DNA of 40,087 nt, taken from contig JAJECY010000208.1 in NCBI GenBank assembly GCA_022821775.1, forward strand, positions 1 to 40,087. The letters are read 5' to 3'. Position 1 is the stretch's first letter. Each line of letters opens with the position of its first letter. This document shows, piece after piece, positions 25,895 to 34,384 of this stretch. Position numbers and translations under genes: made by a program. Under the pieces are notes generated by a model. It was not told where the DNA came from. It saw only the letters and a program-made list of their open reading frames with translations, and did not search any database. Source of the DNA: Acidobacteriota bacterium. Lineage in GTDB: Bacteria > Acidobacteriota > Terriglobia > Versatilivoradales > Versatilivoraceae.

Positions 25895-28345
25895 ATGACC
25901 GGACATTCCCCAGAACTGACCAGCAGCGGCCAAGGGTCCAAGATCGGCGTGGAGCTTGCCGACAACCTGGCGGATTCCGAGGTCGACATCCTCGAGCGGA
26001 TTCAAGAGCGGGTTCTGTGGCTGAGCATGCAGATCGTGCACTACGCCAATTCCGAAAGGGAAAACGGCAGCGGCGCCAAGGTGGGAGGGCACCAGGCCAG
26101 TTGCGCCTCCATGGTCAGCTTGATGACGGCTCTCTATTTTCACTCGCTGCGATTTGGAGACCGGGTCTCGGTCAAGCCCCACGGCTCTCCGGTGTACCAC
26201 GCCATCCAGTATCTCCTGGGCAACCTGCCCGAGGAGAAGCTCCGCCAGTTCCGCAGCTTCAAGGGACTTCAGTCCTATCCCAGCCGCACCAAGGACGTGG
26301 ACCAGGTCGACTTTTCCACCGGGTCGGTGGGTCTGGGAGCCGTCGTTCCCAACTTCGCCCGGTTGACCCGGCAGTTTGTGCGCGACCATTTCGGGCACCC
26401 CCGGCGCAACCGCTTCATTGCCCTGATGGGCGACGCCGAGTTGGATGAGGGGAACGTGTGGGAGGCCCTGGGCGAAGAAACCTTGCAGGAACTGGGGCAG
26501 GTCCTCTGGATCGTCGATCTCAATCGCCAGAGCCTGGACCGGGTCGTCCCCAGCGGCAAGGCACAGAAGATCGAGGAGATGTTTCGCATCAACGGCTGGC
26601 GGGTGCTCGAGTTGAAGTATGGCCGAGCACTGGAAGCGGTCTTCAGGCGTCCCCACGGCGAGAAACTGAGACGGCGCATCGACCTGATGAGCAACGACGA
26701 GTATCAGAGCCTGCTGCGTATCGAGGACGGCGAGAAGATCCGGCGTCGGCTGGTCAAGACTCCCGACGGCCAGGACCAGGAACTGCTGGAATTGTTGAGC
26801 GACTACTCGACCGACGAAGTCAAGCCTCTGCTGGCCGATCTGGGTGGCCATGACCTGCGCAAGATCCTGGAGGGGCTGGACGAGGCCGACCGGATTACCG
26901 ACCAGCCGGTCGTCATCATCGCCTACACCATCAAGGGTTGGGAACTGCCGATCGCCGGGGATCCCCTGAACCACGCCAAGCTCCTGACCTCGGACCAGAT
27001 GGCCGAGCTTCGCTCGCGACTGGGGGTTGCATCCGGAGAAGAATTTACCCGATTCCACCCGGGAAGCTCCGAAGACCGGTTCATTCAGTCACGCCTCAAG
27101 CTCCTCAATGGAAATGCCGAGGCCGATGCGGCGCCTGCACCCGCGCCTCTCCCGATTCCCGCCAGCCTGGGGTCCGGCTACCGGGGCGACCTCTCCACCC
27201 AGCAAGCCCTGGGGACCCTCCTCACCGCCTTGAGCCGCATCCCGGAGGTGGCGGCCCGCATGGTAACCACTTCTCCCGACGTTTCCATTTCGACCAACCT
27301 GGGGGGATGGATTCACAAGATGCGGGTCTACAGCCCCGAGGAGAAGATCAATTTCTTCCGCGAGAATGCCGTGGGCTCCATGCTCAACTGGGAGCAGTCC
27401 CCCAAGGGACACCACATCGAGCTGGGAATCTCGGAAAACAACCTGTTCCTCCTGTTGAACATGCTGGGACTGTCGCAGGAATTCTCCGGGGAAGTGCTGC
27501 TTCCCTTCGGAACGGTCTATGACCCCTTTATCGGACGGGGGCTGGATGCGCTGACCTACGCGGCTTACACCGAATCCAAGTTCATTTTTGCCGGCACCCC
27601 CTCGGGAATCACTCTGAGCCCCGAGGGCGGCGCTCACCAATCCCTGATCACGCCTTCCATCGGCATGGAAATGCCCAACCTGGTCTACTACGAACCCACC
27701 TTCGCCCAGGAACTGGAATGGATCTTTCTGGCGGGCCTGCGGAACCTGCTGGACCGCAAGCGGGGTCAGATTCTCTACCTGCGGCTCTCCACCCGTCCCG
27801 TGCCGCAGAATCTCTTTCCGGCCGACCGGCAAACGGCTCCCAAAGAGTTGGAGCGCCTGCGCCGGGACGTCCTGCGGGGCGGATTTCGACTCCTGGAACA
27901 CAGGTCCGCCCCAGGGTACGCTCCCGGCAGAAACGTCCTCAATCTCTTCACCTGCGGGGTGATGGTGGTCGATGCCCTGGAGGCCAGCCGAAGACTCGCT
28001 CGCGAAGGCATCTTCGCCAACGTGATCGCCGTCACCAGTCCGGACCTGCTCTTCCGCGGCTGGCAGCAGGCCAACAAGCTCAAGATGAAAAACCCCGCTA
28101 CCCGTTTCACCTTTCACCTGGAGGGCCTGATTCCACCCTCGGAACGCCGGGTCCCTATCGTCACGGTGCTGGACGGGCACTCGCATGCCCTCTCCTTCAT
28201 CGGGAGCGTGTTCGGCAGCCAGGCGCTCTGTCTGGGCGTGGATGAATTCGGTCAGTCGGGTCAGGCCGAGGAGCTCTACGACCATTACCAGATCGGCGTC
28301 AAGGCCATCACTCAGGCCGCCCGCCAGTTGGTCCAGGCAGGTTAG
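25895..28345 (+). CDS. aceE: Homodimeric pyruvate dehydrogenase E1-type protein
   Basis: The 816-residue protein matches the long, single-chain E1 of pyruvate dehydrogenase complexes (AceE type, about 890 residues in enterobacteria). It is a thiamine-diphosphate enzyme with fused alpha- and beta-like transketolase domains. The TPP/Mg motif is GDAELDEG (179-186) ending at N210 (VDLNRQSLD). Upstream family motifs include GGHQAS and YPSRTKDVDQVDFSTGSVGLG. The second half contains ENAVGSMLNWEQSPKGHHIELGISENN. No E2 or E3 gene is adjacent. The gene follows the DapA-like gene by 77 bp. Other 2-oxoacid specificity is possible because the protein is shorter than classical AceE. Confidence 0.85.
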   Translation: MTGHSPELTSSGQGSKIGVELADNLADSEVDILERIQERVLWLSMQIVHYANSERENGSGAKVGGHQASCASMVSLMTALYFHSLRFGDRVSVKPHGSPVYHAIQYLLGNLPEEKLRQFRSFKGLQSYPSRTKDVDQVDFSTGSVGLGAVVPNFARLTRQFVRDHFGHPRRNRFIALMGDAELDEGNVWEALGEETLQELGQVLWIVDLNRQSLDRVVPSGKAQKIEEMFRINGWRVLELKYGRALEAVFRRPHGEKLRRRIDLMSNDEYQSLLRIEDGEKIRRRLVKTPDGQDQELLELLSDYSTDEVKPLLADLGGHDLRKILEGLDEADRITDQPVVIIAYTIKGWELPIAGDPLNHAKLLTSDQMAELRSRLGVASGEEFTRFHPGSSEDRFIQSRLKLLNGNAEADAAPAPAPLPIPASLGSGYRGDLSTQQALGTLLTALSRIPEVAARMVTTSPDVSISTNLGGWIHKMRVYSPEEKINFFRENAVGSMLNWEQSPKGHHIELGISENNLFLLLNMLGLSQEFSGEVLLPFGTVYDPFIGRGLDALTYAAYTESKFIFAGTPSGITLSPEGGAHQSLITPSIGMEMPNLVYYEPTFAQELEWIFLAGLRNLLDRKRGQILYLRLSTRPVPQNLFPADRQTAPKELERLRRDVLRGGFRLLEHRSAPGYAPGRNVLNLFTCGVMVVDALEASRRLAREGIFANVIAVTSPDLLFRGWQQANKLKMKNPATRFTFHLEGLIPPSERRVPIVTVLDGHSHALSFIGSVFGSQALCLGVDEFGQSGQAEELYDHYQIGVKAITQAARQLVQAG

Positions 28346-28433
28346 CAACGCCCCCGCCCTGCCGTGCAGATCAGACCAGGAAAAACGCCCGATCGTCCAA
28401 TCAAGACGAACCACGAAGTTGTTTTACACGAGC

Positions 28434-29534
28434 CTACCCCGCCAAGGGCTGCTGCAGGGTCATGCAGTGAAGGGTGCCGAAACCCCAGGCCAGGTCCACG
28501 CTGTGAATGCCGACCACGGAACGGCCCGGGAACAGCCGGCCAAGCCGGCTCAGGGCCAGGCGGTCGTTGGGGTCGTTGAAGGTGGGGACCAGGACCGTCC
28601 GGTTGGCGATGTAGAAGTTGGCATAGCTGGCGGGGAGGCGCCGGCCGCTGAAAAACAGGGGCTGGGGCATGGGGAGCTCAACCACCCGGAGGGGCCGGCC
28701 GTCCTGATCGGTGGCCTTCGCCAGCCGCCTGCGGTTTTCCCGCAGGGCTTCGTAGTTGGCGTCCCTCGGGTTGGATTCCACCGAAACCGCCAGGGTGGTC
28801 GGGTTCACGAAGCGGGCGATGTCGTCCACGTGGCCGTGGGTATCGTCGCCGGCAATGCCTCGACCCAGCCACAGGACTTTGCTGACGCCGAGCCAACACC
28901 GAAAGATCTCCTCCATCTCCTGCCTGGAAACTCCGGGGTTGCGGGCCTGGACGGAGCCGAGCAGACATTCCTCGGTGGTGACCAGGGTTCCCCGGCCGTT
29001 CACGTCGATGCCGCCCCCTTCCAGGACGATCCTGCGCCCGCCGGGTTCCATCTTGGACTGCCGGCATTTCATTCCGAGCAGACGGGCGATGGCTCCGGGA
29101 ACCGCGTCGTCCCGCTTCCAATTCGAATACCTGGCCCAGCCGTTGAATTTCCAGTCCAGAACCCCCACCCGGCCCGGCCCCGAACCGCATCGCCGGATGA
29201 ACATCGGACCGCTGTCGCGCAGCCAGCTCCGGTTGGTGGCCACCCGGTGGAATTCAACGGCAGCCAGATCCACCCCGGCCTGTGAAAGCAGCCGGCGGGC
29301 CCGCTGTTCCAGCCGCTCGTTCTCCACCAGGATCCTGACCCGTTCGTGGCGGTGCAGGTGGCGCACCACCTCGCCGAAGACCCAGGGGATGGCCGCGAAC
29401 TTACCGGGCCAATCGGCCCCATAGTGCGGCCAGGCGATCCAGGTGGCCTCGTGAGGCTCCCACTCCGCCGGCAGGCGGCAACCGTTCGGAATCGCAATCG
29501 GGTCCATGGCGGTCGTCGGACAAGACCGACTCAC
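28434..29534 (-). CDS. aguA: Agmatine deiminase
   Basis: The 366-residue protein belongs to the agmatine deiminase/peptidyl-arginine deiminase family, which converts agmatine to N-carbamoylputrescine and ammonia. Family motifs are RLPAEWEPHEATWIAWPH, WLRDSGP, LEGGGIDVNG, and GDDTHGHVDD. The catalytic cysteine is C357 in GTLHCMT near the C-terminus. GTG 29534 overlaps the stop of the TraB gene (GTGA); ATG 29507 is an equally possible start, since family similarity begins there. It completes the aguB-TraB-aguA operon, whose two enzymes perform consecutive steps from agmatine to putrescine. Confidence 0.9.
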   Translation of the reverse strand: MSRSCPTTAMDPIAIPNGCRLPAEWEPHEATWIAWPHYGADWPGKFAAIPWVFGEVVRHLHRHERVRILVENERLEQRARRLLSQAGVDLAAVEFHRVATNRSWLRDSGPMFIRRCGSGPGRVGVLDWKFNGWARYSNWKRDDAVPGAIARLLGMKCRQSKMEPGGRRIVLEGGGIDVNGRGTLVTTEECLLGSVQARNPGVSRQEMEEIFRCWLGVSKVLWLGRGIAGDDTHGHVDDIARFVNPTTLAVSVESNPRDANYEALRENRRRLAKATDQDGRPLRVVELPMPQPLFFSGRRLPASYANFYIANRTVLVPTFNDPNDRLALSRLGRLFPGRSVVGIHSVDLAWGFGTLHCMTLQQPLAG

Positions 29535-30463
29535 AACTGCTTCACGGTATATCCCTGCTTTTCCAAGAGTGCCACAACACTCTCCGGGCCCACCAGGTGG
29601 AGCGCTCCGACCACCAAAAGGGTGGTTCCCGGCCGATCCAGAATCGGATCGATCTCGAGCAACCAGTTCTTGTTGCGCTCGACAATCAGCCTTTGATACA
29701 GGCCGGGATAATCCTCGAAGCTCTTCCGCATCAACTCCGCCAGAACCTCGACTTCGCCGCCGGACCAGGCTTGCACGAGTTGTTCCGTTTCCTCCCCCAG
29801 GCGATCCAGTTCTCCCAGCGTCTGCAGGAGGAACTCCTCCTGCAACCTGTCGGACATTCCATCGAACAGGTCCAACTGGTACTCCATGGTTTCCAAGGCT
29901 CGGATTTCCTTGCCCGCCTGCTTCCCCTTTTCGAAGTAATAGCGGTCCACGCCGTGCTTGGGGTCGAATCCGAGAGTCTGCAACTTGAAGAGGCTAAGAG
30001 TCAGACTGAGAGACCAGGGCTTGAGGTTGCGGAGCCGCTCAAAGGGGAGTCCCAGCGCTTCGGTTTTGTCTTTGGCCAGATCCAGCGTCTCCCGGGAGAC
30101 TTTGTCCTCGAGCGTCTCCCCCTGGAGCGTTGCCTTCCGGGCGAACATTTGCCGGCTCTCCGGAGACTCGCCTTCGTCCAGGTCCAATTCCAGCAGGATT
30201 GTGCCGGCTTGCTGAAAAGCCGCCGCCGCTGCCGGAGAGACGGTATGAGTCCCGGGTTTCAGCAGATGCACGGTCCCCAGCAGAAACAGGGTGCCTTTCT
30301 CGGAAGAAACTTCCCACAAACAGCCCCTGGAGGTCTTCTCGGTTGCGGGAGACTGCTGGGCTGCCACCGTAGCGGCGCCCAGGCTGAGGCTGAAAACGAT
30401 CGCCAACAACGCAAGGACGGCCCTCTTCGGCTTGCGGTCCATGGTCCACTGGTTGAATGACAT
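29531..30463 (-). CDS. TraB/GumN-family protein
   Basis: The 310-residue protein resembles TraB/GumN (PF01963) proteins. The N-terminal conserved box GTLFLLGTVHLLKPG and the C-terminal GTTLLVVGALHLVGPESVVALLEKQGY are both visible. A signal-like segment (about residues 10-35, KRAVLALLAIVFSLSLGAATVAAQ) suggests export. The GxxH motifs at both ends are thought to form a metalloprotease-like site in this family, but its function is not established. ATG 30463 is preceded by GGAGAGG. The gene sits between aguB and aguA and overlaps aguA by GTGA, which is unusual for a polyamine operon. Confidence 0.87.
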   Translation of the reverse strand: MSFNQWTMDRKPKRAVLALLAIVFSLSLGAATVAAQQSPATEKTSRGCLWEVSSEKGTLFLLGTVHLLKPGTHTVSPAAAAAFQQAGTILLELDLDEGESPESRQMFARKATLQGETLEDKVSRETLDLAKDKTEALGLPFERLRNLKPWSLSLTLSLFKLQTLGFDPKHGVDRYYFEKGKQAGKEIRALETMEYQLDLFDGMSDRLQEEFLLQTLGELDRLGEETEQLVQAWSGGEVEVLAELMRKSFEDYPGLYQRLIVERNKNWLLEIDPILDRPGTTLLVVGALHLVGPESVVALLEKQGYTVKQL

Positions 30464-30544
30464 CGATCCCTCTCCTTTCCGATTGTGGCCGTTCAGGCAC
30501 AGATGGGAACATTGCAAAAGGCTCACCGGTTTGCTCCCGCTCAT

Positions 30545-31453
30545 TCAACCTGTCGGCGGACCGTCGAGGAGGCGATGGACGATCGGCGCGTAGCTGTCGA
30601 TGCGGCGGTCTCGCAAGAACGGCCATTGCCGCCGGACTTCTTCAATTCGACCCCAGTCGCATTCCGCCACCACCAGCTCCTCTTTCCCGGACGCTTCAGC
30701 CAACATCACGCCGAACGGGTCGCAGACGAACGAGGCTCCCCAGAAGTCCAGACCCTCGCCGCCCGGGGGGCATTCGAAGCCCACGCGGTTGACCGAGGCC
30801 ACGAAGATCCCGTTGGCAATGGCGTGGGAGCGCTGCATGGTCTTCCAGGCCTCCTGCTGGGCGGCGCCGTCTTGCTGTTTCTCCGAGGGGTGCCATCCGA
30901 TGGCGGTGGGATAGAAGAGGATCTGGGCTCCGCCCAGGGCGATCAGGCGGGCTGCCTCCGGATACCACTGATCCCAGCACACCAGCACGCCGATGCTTCC
31001 GTAGCGGGTCTCGAAGGTCGGGTAGCCCCGATCTCCCGGCGTAAAGTAGAATTTTTCGTAGTAGAGGGGGTCGTCGGGAACGTGCATCTTGCGATAGCTT
31101 CCCAGCAAGTCGCCATCCGCATCCAGGACGACCGCGGTATTGTGGTAGACGCCGGCCGCTCTCCTCTCGAAGAGAGGAACGACCATCACCATTCGATGCC
31201 GCCGGGCCAGCACCGACAGACTCTCGGTGGTGGGGCCGGGAATCGACTCGGCCAGATCGAAGAAGGCCTCGTCCTCCGCTTGGCAGAAGTACTGCGACCG
31301 GAACAGCTCCTGCAGGCAAAGGATCTGAACCCCCTGTTCGGCCGCCCGGCCAATGCCCTCCCGGACCTTCTCCAGGTTGTCCCGAGGTTGGAGGCAGCTC
31401 GTCATCTGCAGCAGACCCACCTTCACCTTGGAGGATGGTTGTGTCTCGTTCAT
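30545..31453 (-). CDS. aguB: N-carbamoylputrescine amidase
   Basis: The 302-residue protein is a nitrilase-superfamily carbon-nitrogen hydrolase with the catalytic triad E49 (LQELF), K122 (YRKMH) and C159 (VLVCWDQW). The flanking strings RSQYFCQ, MHVPDDPLYYEKFYF and the C-terminal RRQWPFLRDRRIDSY are typical of AguB, which hydrolyses N-carbamoylputrescine to putrescine. ATG 31453 is the first methionine with similarity; GAGGAGG lies about 14 nt upstream. It is the first gene of the aguB-TraB-aguA unit and sits about 40 nt downstream of a good promoter. Confidence 0.93.
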   Translation of the reverse strand: MNETQPSSKVKVGLLQMTSCLQPRDNLEKVREGIGRAAEQGVQILCLQELFRSQYFCQAEDEAFFDLAESIPGPTTESLSVLARRHRMVMVVPLFERRAAGVYHNTAVVLDADGDLLGSYRKMHVPDDPLYYEKFYFTPGDRGYPTFETRYGSIGVLVCWDQWYPEAARLIALGGAQILFYPTAIGWHPSEKQQDGAAQQEAWKTMQRSHAIANGIFVASVNRVGFECPPGGEGLDFWGASFVCDPFGVMLAEASGKEELVVAECDWGRIEEVRRQWPFLRDRRIDSYAPIVHRLLDGPPTG

Positions 31454-31492
31454 ACAGGTGTTCTTGGCCTCCTCTGCCTGGTCGGCGGCGAC

Positions 31493-31521
31493 ACTATATG
31501 GGGCCGGCCCTGAAAATTCAA
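31493..31521 (-). promoter_or_regulatory. Promoter of the aguB operon
   Basis: On the minus strand TTGAAT (31521-31516) and TATAGT (31498-31493) are separated by 17 bp, giving a predicted start about 30-35 nt before aguB. The spacer contains GGGCCGGCCC, a 10-bp palindrome that could be an operator. Confidence 0.6.
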
Positions 31522-31632
31522 CGGGCGCCGTTTGCGGCTGCAACCCCTGACCACCAAGCCAATTCCGTGCACAGGATCGACCCCATTTTGACGGGCGATC
31601 GGGCAGCCCGGTGGGGGATGGGGCCTAAACTT

Positions 31633-31640
31633 GTGATAAT
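31633..31640 (+). promoter_or_regulatory. Extended -10 box before the chorismate synthase gene
   Basis: TGTGATAAT-type sequence (TG at 31633-31635 region followed by GATAAT 31635-31640) resembles an extended -10 promoter. No -35 hexamer is apparent. The predicted start is about 30 nt before the aroC ATG. Confidence 0.4.
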
Positions 31641-31675
31641 ATGGCATTTGTCAGTTCATGCCTTGCCAGGAGTTT

Positions 31676-32926
31676 ATGATGGAGATATTGGGTGGACCGT
31701 TGTACGGGGTTGCCGGCGCCGGGGAGTCCCACGGGCCGGCCATCACCACCATCGTTTTCGGTTGCCCTCCCGGGCTCAGGATTTCCCGCCAGGGGATTCA
31801 GCGCTACCTGGATCGCCGGCGTCCGGGAAGCAGCAAGCATGGAACGCCTCGCCGCGAGCAGGATCGGTTGATCCTCTTGTCGGGGTTGTACCAGGCGGAT
31901 ACCGATCGCTTGACGGCCGGCGCTCCCATCCGGGTGGGCGACGCGGACCAGGCCCTTACGGTTCCCTCTTATGACGAAGGCTACTGCAGCGGCGAACCGG
32001 TGGCGGCCCTGGTGCTCTCCTCATCCAAGCGTCCGCAGGACTATGAGCAGTTTGCAGGACCCGAAGGGGAGGTTCGTCCCGGACACACCGACCTGGTCAA
32101 GCATCACCAGTCCCGAGGCTACGCCGACCCGAGAGGAGGGGGGCGCTCAAGCTACCGGTCGACTATCTCCGATGTGATCGCCGGCTCCATCGCCCGGATC
32201 TTTCTTCGGGAACATTTCCGGACGGTGATCCTGTCCTCCATCTGCCAGGTGGGACCCTTGAAGAGCTCGCTGACTCTGGCCGATCGGCTCGAAGACATGC
32301 AGGGGCCCGGCTCGCGGAGTTGTTCGCCGGACGCCCTGGAAAACCTGGAAGATTCCCTGGAGGGATCCGAGATCCACACGTTGGACCCGACCTTCGCCCG
32401 GAGTGCCGCCGAAGCCATCAGGGAAACCCGCAGGAAGGGAGATTCCCTGGGAGCATCCATCGAGGTGGCGGCCGTCAATCCGCCCCCGCTGGTCGGGGAG
32501 CCGCTCTATCAGAGCTTGAAGTTGCGCCTGATGGGTTCTTTGGGAGGATTGCACGCGGTGCAGTCGTGCGAGATCGGCGCGGGTTCGGCAGCCGTCGAGC
32601 GAAGGGGGAGCGAAAACAACGACCCCATCCGGCGTTCAGGCTATCAAGGCAATCGCCACGGCGGATTGCTGGGTGGAGTCACCACCGGCAGTCCCCTGAT
32701 CTGCCGGGTCGGGTTCAAGCCGACCTCCTCCATTCTGCGCCCCCAGCAGTCGGTCCGCAAAAACCTGAAAGAGATCGAGTTCAAGCTCAAGATGGGACGC
32801 CATGACCCTTGCGTAGGCATCCGCGCGGGAATCACACTGGAGTCGCGCCTGGCCATCGAACTGATGAACGCGGTGCTCATGCACCAGTCGCGCCGGCTGG
32901 ACTTGAAGGCCCACCAACTCTTTTGA
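31676..32926 (+). CDS. aroC: Chorismate synthase, divergent
   Basis: The 416-residue protein belongs to chorismate synthase, which converts EPSP to chorismate using reduced FMN in aromatic amino-acid synthesis. Conserved boxes include GAGESHG (residues 14-20), RPGHTDLVKH, GGGRSS, NRHGGLLGG, KPTSSI and RHDPCVGIRA. The second signature, normally RSSARET, reads RSSYRST, so the conserved RET triplet is lost. The segment between about 180 and 270 is also variable. Two ATGs (31676, 31679) follow AGGAG; I chose the first. The enzyme may still be the housekeeping AroC, or a paralogue. It diverges from the aguB operon. Confidence 0.85.
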   Translation: MMEILGGPLYGVAGAGESHGPAITTIVFGCPPGLRISRQGIQRYLDRRRPGSSKHGTPRREQDRLILLSGLYQADTDRLTAGAPIRVGDADQALTVPSYDEGYCSGEPVAALVLSSSKRPQDYEQFAGPEGEVRPGHTDLVKHHQSRGYADPRGGGRSSYRSTISDVIAGSIARIFLREHFRTVILSSICQVGPLKSSLTLADRLEDMQGPGSRSCSPDALENLEDSLEGSEIHTLDPTFARSAAEAIRETRRKGDSLGASIEVAAVNPPPLVGEPLYQSLKLRLMGSLGGLHAVQSCEIGAGSAAVERRGSENNDPIRRSGYQGNRHGGLLGGVTTGSPLICRVGFKPTSSILRPQQSVRKNLKEIEFKLKMGRHDPCVGIRAGITLESRLAIELMNAVLMHQSRRLDLKAHQLF

Positions 32927-33012
32927 AGTAACCTGCCCAACCGTGCCGGGACACCTGCCGGTGGACCGCAAGGAACCCGTCAGGAAAGCCGCGGTGCGGC
33001 CCCGCCGGCCGC

Positions 33013-33040
33013 TTGACGCCCTTCGAATCGGTGTTAGACT
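33013..33040 (+). promoter_or_regulatory. Promoter of the YHS-domain gene
   Basis: TTGACG (33013-33018) and TAGACT (33035-33040) are separated by 16 bp, with the predicted start about 45 nt before ATG 33091. The match to the housekeeping consensus is good. Confidence 0.55.
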
Positions 33041-33090
33041 CATGGCATGAGGGTCAGGTTCGCATTTCTCACCGGGGGTGAGCATCTGCC

Positions 33091-33369
33091 ATGAAATGGA
33101 TGTTCTATTTCGCCATTCTCCTGGCGGCATTGATGTTTGTCCGCGGCGTGCTGCGGGCGCTGCTGGCCCCCATGCGGGCGCCCTCCAACTTCGAGAACCC
33201 CGGTCCCTCCCGGTCCCGCGGGTCGACGGTCAAGCAGGGGACCATGGAGAAGGATCCCGTCTGCGGCACCTACGTCGACACCGACTCCGCCCTGCGCCGC
33301 TCCTTCCGCGGAGAAACCAAGTACTTCTGTTCCTCGGAATGCCTCGAGAAGTTCAAGCAGAGCCGTTAG
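33091..33369 (+). CDS. Membrane-anchored YHS-domain protein
   Basis: The 92-residue protein has one N-terminal membrane helix (residues 3-25) and a C-terminal YHS/TRASH-like domain: KDPVCGTYVD with C58, then KYFCSSECLEKF with C80 and C84. YHS domains bind metals and occur in metal-handling ATPases and monooxygenases, but single-domain anchored forms like this are uncharacterised. A GGGGTGAG site lies upstream of ATG 33091. It stands alone between aroC and the restriction-type island, on the plus strand. Confidence 0.85.
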   Translation: MKWMFYFAILLAALMFVRGVLRALLAPMRAPSNFENPGPSRSRGSTVKQGTMEKDPVCGTYVDTDSALRRSFRGETKYFCSSECLEKFKQSR

Positions 33370-33515
33370 GCCTTGGCAGCGCTCTTGTGCCGGGCCGGGA
33401 ATTTTGCTTTCGGCTGTTCATCAGCAGAACATCCCCTTCACCAGCCCAAAGCCCTGCCCCGCTCCGAGTTTTGCAAAGGCTCAATCAATACGTCAAAGCG
33501 GTTTACCGGAAAGTC

Positions 33516-33653
33516 TCAGGGGATGTCCACAGCCTCTTTCTCGAGTCGGACGACCTGGTAGCTGGCCGGATCGACACAGCACTTGCCTCGGTAAGCCGTG
33601 ATGATGGTCTGATCGTTTGACCATCTCTTGATTTTAATAACTTGCGAATTCAT
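33516..33653 (-). CDS. Small 45-aa protein downstream of the TIM-barrel gene
   Basis: I do not recognise this protein. ATG 33653 lies 14 nt after the stop of the TIM-barrel gene and leads to 45 codons ending at TGA 33518-33516. The peptide is balanced in composition, starts MNSQVIKIKRW, and has a paired cysteine GKCCVD and the strand-like SYQVVRLEKEA. A weak GAGAAG precedes the start. Its close spacing suggests the last gene of the nucleotidyltransferase/TIM-barrel unit. The coding status is uncertain; the amino-acid composition, not homology, supports it. Confidence 0.45.
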   Translation of the reverse strand: MNSQVIKIKRWSNDQTIITAYRGKCCVDPASYQVVRLEKEAVDIP

Positions 33654-33667
33654 TCGAGATTTACTTC

Positions 33668-34384
33668 TCAGCGCATAAGCTCAGCATCTTGGCATAGCGG
33701 GAGTGATTCGATAGCACGTTGAATTTCCGACGTGATCTGGTCTTCATGGATCGGGGTCTCAAGAATTACCGGAACTGATTCCGGGATTAAATGGGCAACT
33801 TTCCTGAACGCCAGGATCGATTCATAGGAGAGTGAATCGTGCTTGCTTCGAGTATTGACCTCGCTGAGGTGGACCTGACGAAGTCGACTGCCGAACGCCT
33901 TTAACATGAGGTATGCCTCGGTCATCGTGCTGTCCAACTGTCTTGCGTGACCAATATCGAAGCAGAAAGAGGCATCTGAAACTCTCTGGAATATCTCTTC
34001 CAGTTCTTCCGCGGTCCTGCCGAGGGGCTTTCGTTTATCCATGTTTTCTATGCAGAGCAGGCCTCCGAAGTTTTTCCAGAGGGACCAGTCGTGGACTGCA
34101 TCGGGATGCAGAATGATAGGCCAACGGCGATGACAGATTCTGGTTAGGAGAGCAACGACGTTTTCTTCGGCACTAGCATCTATCTGACTGGGAGCGTGGA
34201 CCGCAATGTGCGTAAATTGATTGAGGTCTAAACCATCGAGAGATTCCACTAGCGGCAAGAGTTCGTTTTGTCGTAGGGCGGAAAGTTCCAGAGCGTGGAT
34301 ATCCCGGTGACGAAGCATGGAGAGGCCGCGCCGAAAGTCAGCGTAAGCTAAGGCCCCTGAAGAAAACCCGATCGGTCGCATCAA
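33668..34384 (-). CDS. Xylose isomerase-like TIM-barrel protein
   Basis: The 238-residue protein resembles the AP endonuclease 2/sugar phosphate isomerase superfamily. The family's metal-binding positions are occupied: E113 (LLCIEN), D143 and H146 (CFDIGH), H172 (VHLSE) and E209 (VILETP). The C-terminal barrel strands are clear. ATG 34384 overlaps the stop of the nucleotidyltransferase gene (ATGA), so the two are co-translated. An intact metal site suggests an active enzyme acting on a sugar phosphate or a nucleic acid. Its pairing with a nucleotidyltransferase beside a restriction locus suggests a defence role, by inference. This stretch has visibly lower G+C than the flanks. Confidence 0.75.
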   Translation of the reverse strand: MMRPIGFSSGALAYADFRRGLSMLRHRDIHALELSALRQNELLPLVESLDGLDLNQFTHIAVHAPSQIDASAEENVVALLTRICHRRWPIILHPDAVHDWSLWKNFGGLLCIENMDKRKPLGRTAEELEEIFQRVSDASFCFDIGHARQLDSTMTEAYLMLKAFGSRLRQVHLSEVNTRSKHDSLSYESILAFRKVAHLIPESVPVILETPIHEDQITSEIQRAIESLPLCQDAELMR

